The position numbers and the translations under genes are program-made. Positions 56,648 to 64,000 of a DNA stretch of 64,000 nucleotides are shown piece by piece (the stretch's first letter is position 1; every line of letters starts with the position of its first letter). The DNA comes from Thereva unica (taxonomy: Eukaryota; Arthropoda; Insecta; Diptera; Therevidae), in contig CATLJY010000187.1 of NCBI GenBank assembly GCA_949987705.1, positions 1 to 64,000 of the forward strand, given 5' to 3'. The notes beneath the pieces were generated by a model. It searched no databases. It saw only the letters and a list, made by a program, of their open reading frames with translations, and had not been told where the DNA came from.

Positions 56648-58017
56648 GGGGTTTATGTTGGTGAAAAAGAGCCCCTTAATCCTAATATTTATCTCCATGA
56701 TTTCCTATCAGAAGTAAGGACATTACAGCAAAATAGATTATTTAATATTAAAATAAGAGCTTTTATCTGCGATACGCCTGCCCGTTCATTTTTATGTGGC
56801 ATAGTAGGTCATAATTCCTTAATAGGATGCTGTAAATGCTACCAAGTCGGAAGAACAGTTGATAATATTGTAACTTTTAGTACTAAGGTTGAAGAACTAA
56901 GAACAGATGAGGATTATAATGCCCGAAGGCAGTTAGAGTTTCACAAACCAATTTACAGAGGAACTTACAGTGGCCTCGAAAACATAGGGGTGAAGATGAT
57001 TACCCAATTCCCATTGGATCCCATGCACCTAATCGACTTAGGCGTAATAAAAAAAGTGATTTTAAGAATTTGTAGTGGAAAAACTATTCAAAAAATAAAT
57101 CCTCTAAACAAAGCATTGATGTCTCAAAGATTAGAGGATTTGAAGCCATTTATCCCAAGGGAATTTGCAAGAACTCTTCTAGGGGGTAGATGAAAATTTT
57201 ACGGTGGAAATCAGTTGAGTTTCGGCAATTTGGTTTATACACCGGAATAATTGTCTTGAAAGGTCTAGTTTCATGAAGATGTTTACTACGAGTTTTATTG
57301 CTACATTGTGCTATAGATTACTGTTATGCCCAAAAAATTATTTGATTAATCTTCCTATTGCGGAAAACCTGCTGCAATTGTTTGTCGAAAACTCCGCTGC
57401 TGTATTTGGAGAAAGTAGCGTGACATCAACGTGCACAGCATTCTTCATATTTGTTTTTGCATAAAAAATATTGGATTTCTACAAACCTTTGCAGCTTATC
57501 CGTTTGAAAAACTTCCTACAAAAACTGAAACGAAAAATTAAAAAACCAACTGGTATATTACAGCAAATCCACAATAAATTCAGATATGCTACTTTACAAA
57601 AACAAATACGCCCAACCAATTTCATTCGAAAAAGGATATTGTTATAGCATATAAAACCGCTGAACACTATCTAAGCATTTCGCAACCAGACAATTTTTGT
57701 TGTATAAAACCAGGATTCCCAATTAAAATTACCGGTTTCAATGAGTTTGAGCATGTGTTAGCGGAATCAAATTGCAAGAAGCCGAAAATTATTTTGCTGA
57801 ACCTCTGGAATCAATGTCAGGACTAGGAATACTTCTCTGCCAAAAGAGCTGCGAAGGAAATACTGAAGTTTTTAATATACAAGATATCCTTTTTAAATAT
57901 GTTTGCTTCCCAACTGAGGCCAAATTTCTTCTACTTCCTATTCTTCACGAGTGTGTTTAATTTAATGTAATATGTGAAATTTTAAATTTGTTAATTTATT
58001 AACCATGTTATTGCAGT

Positions 58018-58830
58018 ATGGATCACTCAGAACCCAAAGCCCCTAAGGCCCTGCGGAGGATAAATGCAGAAATTGGACCAGCAGTTTTTGGTGATGGTCC
58101 ATCCACTTCAACAAAAACCTCTCTTCATCAAGAAATTAGGAATTTGAAAAGTACGAACAATATTTATGTTTCTCATAATATTTTCTTGAAGAGTAAATTA
58201 AATTTTTCGACTAATTATTACTTAATGCTCCTTGTAATTTCAGATATTGTGATAAATCAAAACACCAAAATTATGGACGTATTGGCAGAGCACACTGTTC
58301 TTTTGTCAAGACTGGCGAAAATTACAGAAAATCAGAAACCACCTGAAAGTATGTTAAACTTGTTTCCTTTAGAAACAGAGGATACATTGAAGGAAGTCGA
58401 AGAAAAACTCTCAACGTCGCAAATAATGAAGAACGATATGGTAATTTTTTTTTACAAAATAGTACAAATACAAAAGTTTTTTTTACAGGTTATAATAATT
58501 AAAAAAAATTTTAAGAGATGGTGGTTTTAATAAAAATCTGGGGAGTTTAATTAGCCAGAAGATAATACTAACACATAATTACGATGGAACGCAGGAAAAG
58601 AAAGCGTTCAAAACTTATGACAACATAAATGATGTTTTTTATGGTAAGAGTTATTTAGTGAATATTTATTTCCAACTTTCATGTTAATCATTTTAGAAGC
58701 TGTCGAGGATGAATGCATATCCAGAAGGAACTATATCGCTCTCTTAAAAAAGGCATTCACCTCATACAAAGGGAGGCATTATAAAAATGTTTCTTTAGAG
58801 AAAAGAAAAAGGAGAGCAGAAATTAATTAG
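58018..58830 (+). pseudogene. DUF4806 accessory gene of the transposase, four exons, one homopolymer frameshift
   Basis: Proposed exons are 58018-58150, 58244-58440, 58489-58643 and 58697-58830, with GT at 58151, 58441 and 58644 and AG before each following exon. The protein starts MDHSEPKAPKALRRINAEIG, has a helical middle (IMDVLAEHTVLLSRLAKITE, then LKEVEEKLSTSQIMKNDM) and ends with DUF4806-like LRDGGFNKNLGSLISQKILT, HNYDGTQEKKAFKTYDNIND and AVEDECISRRNYIALLKKAF, then a basic tail. One base too many in an A8 run at about 58501-58508 shifts exon 3; a sequencing error would explain it equally well. DUF4806 has no assigned role; it is common in insect transposon-rich genes. The position 58 bp after the transposase suggests an accessory DNA-binding factor. 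Confidence 0.72.
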
Positions 58831-59218
58831 TATTACAATATAGAAATTTTTTTTATTTTTTAATTTGTGTAAGTCATTTTTGAATTTTATTTATTTTGCA
58901 TTAAGATATTTTTGAATTTTTTTTATTTTTATTATATTATCATTTTTTATTTTTTTTTTACCTTTTGATGTTTTTTTGAATTTTTTTTATTTATTTTGTA
59001 GTAAGTAATTTTCATTTCTTTTTGTTAACATTATAATCATTGTGAAATATTTTATTTTTTATTTATGAATTTTTAAAGAAGCTATATTTTGTTATTTTTT
59101 GACACTACTTTAATAAAGTATACACATATGTATAGTTAAAATTTGTTTTTGTTTTGTTTTTAATTTTTTTCATAACCATTTTTTTGGAATTGATAGTGGA
59201 GTCAGATAATCAAAACAC
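58831..59218. other. T-rich tail region after the DUF4806 gene
   Basis: Long T-rich runs with ATTTTTTTTATTT repeats, a polyadenylation-like AATAAAG at about 59111, and the start of a repeat (GTGGAGTCAGATAATCAAAA) into which the hAT element inserted. Confidence 0.5.
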
Positions 59219-61437
59219 CAGTGGCGGTTCGTAAGGTTCAGGATAAGGGAAGCAATGCGCAAGGTGATCGATAAAAGTAAAAGTATCGAAACCTTTAACA
59301 AAAAAAAAAAACTGAAAAATAACATATAGTGGAGTCAGATAAGCAAAACATAAGGAATTGTTAGTTACATCGAATACTATACTAAATGGCCATTTTCTAG
59401 CTCTAGCAACCAACGCTAAGTTATTGACCATTTTGTGAAAATTTTATCATTTTGGTCGTTCTTTCTTAATATAGATGCGTATATCTCAGCATGTGTAGGT
59501 CCGAAAAAAGCAAACAAAAAATAGAGGCTGTTCGTTATGATGAAATGTTTATCCGTACATATAAGGTTGTCAAATATCTCCGTTCCGCTTTTTTGCTCTT
59601 TATTCAATGCTTTATAAAATGTGTTACAGTAATTGGCACCCAAACATCAATCTTTTTTTTGTATCCAGCCTTCTGCAGATGGTTTAAAATGGTTTGGTGA
59701 CTAACTCCCATCTCCACGAGATGCCACATACCGGTCTAACTCGATTTTTTCCATGATTTGATCGGTATTCGTCGTCACAGGTCTTCCGCCGGCTGGCTTA
59801 TCCATGGTGTCGTTTTCATCGGCTCTGAATCGTCGAAACCATTCCTCCGCGGTTCGAAATGATAGAGTACCACCCCCAAAACACCAATTAATCTCACGGA
59901 ACGTTTCTCTAGCGGATTTGCCTTTATCGAAGGAAAACTTTAAAATAGCGCGAATTTCGGCGTTTGTGAACTCCATGTTTACACGTCTATAACTGTTCCA
60001 CGCAATATCCAAACTAATCATGCATAGCGTCGTTTTGTAGGTTATGTCAAGACCTTTTAAATGATGTATAGTATTGCCAGATACGACCTCTGTAGCGCTT
60101 TGTACTTAGCCACGAAATTCAAAAGACAAAAAGGCGGAAGGAAGATATTTGACAACCTAACCTCAAAAAAAAAACTAAAAAAACTTCTAAATTTTAGTGT
60201 TTTGGTTATAACTTTGGATTTTTTCAGTGAACTTATACTTTATAACTGGTTAGAATTTCAGGTCAAATTATCTTATACAAATCCCAAAAATTGACCTTCA
60301 ATTTGAAAATTAATTTCCTTTAATTTTTGTGCATCGCATCGTATGAGGTATTTTCTTTTTTAAAATGTAGTATTATTTTATAATGGTGAACAAGAAAATT
60401 TGTTTAAACTTAAAAAAAGTGAAAATCGCATTTTTTCGTTAATGTTTTCGCTGCTAGTGGGCGTTTTGCGCCTTTTTTTCAGATTCTGCTGTTCATTAAA
60501 ACGTCCATAAAAAAAGCCGTTGAAAAACTTACAACACTTATTATAAATGCATAATTTTGGCTCAAAATCTAAAAAAATAGTAATAATAAAACCCTGCATA
60601 CCTCGCATGCATCCCCTACATCCACGTCTACAATCATTACATTCTCTTTGCAAAAAAAAAAAACACTTCAGGCAACCCGTACTCGTACAATTGATAAAAA
60701 TATTCTTCTTTAAAGAGAATCAATAAAAATATAATGGAAGCTACAAAGTTATCAGCTTATATTCTACACAGGCCTCTGTTTTCCAATTAGAATCAACATT
60801 ACATAAAGAGAAGCTTCTCCTATCCTCGATCTCTTTTTTCTTCACTCAATATATATAAACGAAAACTCATAGTTAAAGAGTCAAAAACAAAATTTCAAAG
60901 AAAACTTTTAAGAGCAAATTTATTATTGCTCGAAGCCAGAACAGATTACCAGAAAACGAAACCGAGAAACAAAGAGAATTTGGTGGATACAGAAAATTTC
61001 TCATTCTTCGAGTTCTCAATTCCGCCTGTTTGGTTCCAAAGAAGCTGCGTTTAGCGCAGCTTCTGAGGGTACTGTATGAACGCAAACCTTTGCCTGAGTG
61101 TGAGTTCAATTAAATTGCAGTGTTGGAGCTTTCACATTGATTTTCTTGGCCAAATAAGCTGGAGATCATACAGCTTCCCCATGTTGTGAAAGGCCTCGAC
61201 CACGATAAGAGCGGCACCAGAAAAATTTAACGTCTCGATTAAGCGGAGAGCGTCACTTTAGTATTGTCACTCTGCCGCTCGCCGCTCATATCGTGGCTTT
61301 AGTGTTTCCAGAGGAGGAAATATATTAAGATTTTTCTTGTGATTACCTTGATATATTTAAATTTATTTTTTTAGGAAGTTGTCTATTTGGTCAAGGGAAG
61401 CAGTGCTTCCTTTGCTTCCAAAGAGGAACCGCCACTG
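59219..61437. mobile_element. hAT-type non-autonomous element, TSD CAAAACAC
   Basis: Ends are CAGTGGCGGTTC (59219-59230) and its inverse (61426-61437), with the 8-bp CAAAACAC at 59211-59218 and 61438-61445. CAGTGG-type ends plus an 8-bp duplication define hAT. No hAT transposase is recognised inside the 2219 bp. The interior includes a mariner fragment (59650-59986) and a second, uninterrupted copy of the sequence that flanks the element (59330-59420). Confidence 0.88.
59650..59986 (-). pseudogene. mariner transposase N-terminal fragment
   Basis: On the minus strand it reads MEFTNAEIRAILKFSFDKGK then SARETFREINWCFGGGTLSF, RTAEEWFRRFRADENDTMDK and PAGGRPVTTNTDQIMEKIEL, the paired helix-turn-helix DNA-binding half of Tc1/mariner transposases of the SETMAR-like mariner type. 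After VASRG a break occurs and HLQKAGYKKKIDVWVP follows in another frame before similarity ends near 59645. The catalytic D,D34D half is absent. Confidence 0.88.
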
Positions 61438-61874
61438 CAAAACACAAAGAATTGTTTCCAGTCCCAAAATGCTTTTGGACATGTTAGTTACGTCGAATTC
61501 TACACGAAATGGACATTTTCTACCTCTACCAGCCGCCGCTACGTAAGAAATCGAAAATCGTGAATTTCTGTTTTTGTCGTCTTTTTTTTGACATTATTTT
61601 AATAAAGTAAATTTTTCGAAAAAGACTTGATTATACCAAAAATGAACTTTTGCAAAAAAGGTGAAATTATTCGAAAAAATTGACATGGATATTGCAAAAA
61701 TTCATGATTCGAGTTTTTTCACGTTTTTCAAGTTTTAAAATTGTTATTTTTCACCATCATAAAGTGCATAAAAACTTAGATTTGAAAAAAGGAAGAACCT
61801 TAGACTATTATTATTTTTTTGTTTTCCACGATCCTAAATTAGATTAAAAAAATAATCTTTCCTTTTTCACTATG
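61438..61874. other. Unassigned DNA before the subterminal repeats
   Basis: Begins with the second half of the repeat split by the hAT element (AAAGAATTG then GTTAGTTACGTCGAATTCTA). The rest is AT-rich with TTCGAAAAA motifs and no coding frame. Confidence 0.45.
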
Positions 61875-62498
61875 GCACTTCTGTAAGTACTCAAAGGTAA
61901 GTACTTATATAACTGCTCCAATACGAGCACTTCTGTAAGTACTCAAAGGTAAGTGCTTATATAACTGCTCCAATACGAGCACTTCTGTAAGTACTCAAAG
62001 GTAAGTACTTATATAACTGCTCCAATACGAGCACTTCTGTAAGTACTCAAAGGTAAGTACTTATATAACTGCTCCAATACGAGCACTTCTGTAAGTACTC
62101 AAAGGTAAGTACTTATATAACTGCTCCAATACGAGCACTTCTGTAAGTACTCAAAGGTAAGTACTTATATAACTGCTCCAATACGAGCACTTCTGTAAGT
62201 ACTCAAAGGTAAGTACTTATATAACTGCTCCAATACGAGCACTTCTGTAAGTGCTCAAAGGTAAGTACTTATATAACTGCTACAATACGAGCACTTCTGT
62301 AAGTACTCAAAGGTAAGTACTTATATAACTGCTCTAATACGAGCACTTCTGTAAGTACTCAAAGGTAAGTACTTATATAACTGCTCTAATACGAGCACTT
62401 CTGTAAGTACTCGAAGGTAAGTACTTATATAACTGCTCTAATACGAGCACTTCTGTAAGTACTCAAAGGTGGGTACTTATATAACTGCTCTAAGGTAA
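61875..62498. repeat. 52-bp minisatellite, 12 units, near the right end of the giant element
   Basis: Units start every 52 bp from 61875 (GCACTTCTGTAAGTACTCAA then AGGTAAGTACTTATATAACT). They are nearly identical; the last is partial. Each unit carries GTAAGTACT and GGTAAGTACTTA, echoing the motif at the ends of the 38-kb and 314-bp elements. Their position 134 bp inside the right end suggests amplified subterminal binding sites. Confidence 0.95.
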
Positions 62499-62632
62499 GG
62501 GGAAAAGTAAGGCCTTACCTCCTATGACATCGTGTGTTAAAATCAGCACTTATGTAAGGGGTGTGGTAAGGCCTTCCCGTTACCAGTAAGTGCTGATTTC
62601 AGTACTTCTGTAAGCTTACCGGTCCTACTGGG
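62499..62632 (+). promoter_or_regulatory. Right subterminal region and TIR of the giant element
   Basis: Dense set of GTAAG/CTTAC motifs in both orientations: GGTAAGGGG, GTAAGGCCTTACC, TTATGTAAGGGGTGTGGTAA, GGCCTTCCCGTTACC and GTAAGCTTACC, ending with TCCTACTGGG. GCCTTACC also lies 20 bp from the left end at 24303. Confidence 0.65.
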
Positions 62633-62869
62633 ATGGTAAGCTTCTAATTTTTAAGAGGTAATTGGATTGAAGGATCTCTCTTCGAAATTTTAGCGGGATA
62701 ATGTTAGCGTCTACCTCCATACTTTTTACTGGAGTGGTTCTAAATGCTCCAGTAGCGATTCGTATTGCTGTATTTTGAATAGTATTGATCTGTTTTAGGT
62801 CTTTATTATTTGCGCTGTTATATACTATTGCTCCGTAATCAATAATAGGTAGAATTATTGATTTATATA
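62633..62869 (-). pseudogene. Non-LTR element B ORF2, segment upstream of the RNase H domain
   Basis: On the minus strand 62869-62640 encodes YKSIILPIIDYGAIVYNSAN, INTIQNTAIRIATGAFRTTP and VKSMEVDANIIPLKFRREIL through LKIRSLPS, the region between reverse transcriptase and RNase H in this group. It continues in frame at 24302 with HLNYKIAQ once the 38-kb segment is removed. Upstream it is cut at 62870 by a Gypsy-type LTR. Confidence 0.8.
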
Positions 62870-64000
62870 TGTGGCGGCAACAACTTATTAAATCCATATC
62901 CATGAAAGAGTCCATGTTCCATGGAGCCGCCCCCACCGTGATAAGAAGAGAAACAAATCACCGCGCCGTTATCACGGTCTGGGATACAGAGGATGATAGA
63001 ATATTTCCGATGAACCGTCGAATCAGTTGTTGCCGGCCACTTCACGCGAGATCCTCGATATAAACCGAATACCGAGTTATTATTTTGTAAAACCCCAGTC
63101 ATTATAAAATCCAATCCTCGTGGGGATAAGTGCAAGGAATCCACACTGGTGACCCCGACGCCCGCGCAGGTTGTTTCTTTTCTCGGAAATTTTCGCGGAA
63201 TCCTTTGCGCTAAACCTCACGTAACATTAACTAACGGAAAACGGGGGATCAAACCATAAAGTTTTAAAGTGAAGTGGCCAGGTTATAACAAGCGCTGTAC
63301 GCAAATAACCGCCGTGCGCTAGAATATATCGATAGAATATATCGATAGAATATATGCGCTAGGATATATCGATAGAATATATCGATAGAATATATGCGCT
63401 AGAATATATCGATGTAAAAAACTCAACAAAAAAGGAGGAGTTGAAAATTAAGATTCGCTTATACAAAGGAGCTCAGGTGCTGGATGTGGAGGTACCCATC
63501 GTCACGCAGAAACAAAAAACTTCTGGAAATAGGCGCAACAGGAACAAAAGGAAATCCAGCGGCAGGACACTGTAGAAGCAGCAGTAAGGGCATGGTTCCA
63601 GGCTCAAGGGTCAAGGTTCATCATCGGATGATAAAGGAAATTCACTAAGGAAAACTAAGTTAAGTAAAATTAATTTTAGCAAAAGTAGGCATTCATAAAA
63701 AACATATCTCTAAAGTCGATTTTTTTTAAAGAAATATTTTAGGAAACGGTACGGCGGAATAAGGCGGGATCCGAAAGGAAGTAACCGGTATAACCGTACA
63801 GAACGAGAAATATAGCGGTACCTAAAAAAAAAAAGGAAAGTAAAATACATAACGAGATGAGCAATAAATGTAAGAAAAAAACCGTAAGTAGAATTTGAAT
63901 GTATAAATTATAGCCGAAAAATAACGGCACACCCACATGAAACGCGAAATAGAAATGAACTCCAGCGAAATAAAAAATATGAATTAAACATTAAATTAAA
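62870..64000 (+). mobile_element. Gypsy-type LTR retrotransposon, 5' end only, leaving the window
   Basis: The 276-bp LTR 62870-63145 starts TGTGGCGGCAAC and ends GGAATCCACA. It is followed at 63147 by a primer-binding region TGGTGACCCCGACGCC. The leader 63146-64000 has no long reading frame; gag would lie to the right of the window. It is distinct from the Gypsy element at 50529-56647, although both primer sites start TGGTGAC. It interrupts element B, so its second target copy cannot be checked here. Confidence 0.75.
63320..63415. repeat. Short tandem repeat in the Gypsy leader
   Basis: GAATATATCGATA-type 13-bp units grouped in a higher-order pattern with ATGCGCTAG spacers, about seven units. 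Near-perfect. No function is inferred. Confidence 0.85.

Larger units (their letters stand above)
49948..57960 (+). pseudogene. Transposase of the DUF4806-partnered type, split by a Gypsy element
   Basis: Starts at ATG 49948 (MISKRHLSRLIQKERDKLRA), then WYLMYNPSRESCEAMLQILH and VQPGLYYHLGLEYQL. A 1-nt loss near 50385 follows, then EIILDINVDGLPLYKSSRKQ LWLILG (two runs) to 50528. The Gypsy element occupies 50529-56647; with its GGGG duplication collapsed, FIIG continues VYVGEKEPLNPN in frame. Next come IRAFICDTPARSFLCGIVGH, IGCCKCYQVGR and FPLDPMHLIDLGVIKKVILR. From 57190 on, frameshifts break up a C-terminal half ending LLLPILHECV. The DGLPL-x-KSS and DxMHLxxLGVxKK blocks are typical of the Tnp2-like/EnSpm-related transposases of animals. 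Same strand as the DUF4806 gene 58 bp downstream. Best candidate for the enzyme of the 38-kb element. Confidence 0.75.
24303..62632 (+). mobile_element. Giant nested DNA transposon, 38.3 kb, TIR CCCAGTAGGA, TSD AT
   Basis: Left end CCCAGTAGGAAATC (24303) and right end GACCGGTCCTACTGGG-like (TCCTACTGGG, 62623-62632) form a 10-bp inverted repeat, flanked by AT at 24301-24302 and 62633-62634. Taking out the segment and one AT joins two pieces of non-LTR element B in frame (SLPS at 62640 with HLNYKIAQ at 24290). No second end of this type occurs near either terminus. Shared subterminal motifs (GGAAGGCCTTACC, GTAAGNTTACC) support a pair. A miniature relative with the same ends sits at 48043-48356. 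Likely original cargo is the transposase (49948-57960) and DUF4806 gene (58018-58830); most of the rest is later insertions. Alternative: two partial elements at the same site. A 2-bp duplication fits some EnSpm/CACTA-group elements, but the family name is open. Confidence 0.7.

Noticed and set aside
59416..59643. 75-codon minus-strand frame next to the mariner fragment
   Set aside because: It does not continue the mariner protein and has no recognisable motif.
61875..62498. Possible CRISPR-like array
   Set aside because: Units are contiguous 52-bp copies without unique spacers, and the setting is eukaryotic. It is a minisatellite.

Overview
This window looks like arthropod, most likely insect, genomic DNA made almost entirely of transposable elements inserted into one another. 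The evidence is AT-rich spacers, GT-AG introns, animal-type elements (RTE, BEL/Pao, Gypsy, piggyBac, hAT, mariner, Harbinger, Helitron), a tRNA-headed SINE, and a broken relative of the germline helicase gene vasa at the left edge. I see no intact host gene, no rRNA, no functional tRNA and no CRISPR. The insect order cannot be settled from this sequence alone.

Layout. 1-837: vasa-like pseudogene running off the left edge. 2060-3740: a duplicated block, one copy split by a 1050-bp solo LTR. 3741-6228: AT-rich or unassigned DNA with a 59-bp tandem repeat. 6232-6369: (TA)n. 6370-9207: a complete DNA transposon with 31-bp terminal inverted repeats (TIRs) around an intact 634-codon gene of the DUF7869 type. 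9728-20358: a tRNA-derived SINE on the minus strand, split by a Harbinger-type element and by a full-length non-LTR retrotransposon (element A, 11151-20323). Element A carries a Harbinger remnant and a tandem-repeat/hairpin element. 20422-21351: a foldback element whose ends begin with CACAGTG and which has a CGTGG target duplication. 21568-62869: a second non-LTR retrotransposon (element B) on the minus strand, split by a 5'-truncated RTE, by a 38.3-kb segment (24303-62632), and at 62870 by a Gypsy-type LTR element that runs off the right edge.

The 38.3-kb segment has CCCAGTAGGA at both ends. Removing it with one 2-bp AT duplication restores the reading frame of element B, so I read it as one giant, now heavily nested DNA transposon. 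Its likely own genes are a broken transposase (49948-57960) and a four-exon DUF4806 gene (58018-58830), both on the plus strand. Dense GTAAG-type repeats lie near its ends. A 314-bp miniature relative (48043-48356) has CCCAGTAGGAAAT at both ends and a CT duplication. Inside the giant sit a broken second DUF7869 gene, itself split by a Helitron, a complete RTE carrying a BEL element, and a SINE; also a piggyBac element, two tandem-array elements, an element with long TIRs, a Gypsy element with identical LTRs inside the transposase, and a hAT element with a mariner scrap.

Many junctions were checked by target-site duplication and, where the target was coding, by restoration of the reading frame. 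These give a relative order of insertion up to five levels deep: element B, giant element, DUF7869 copy 2, RTE, BEL.
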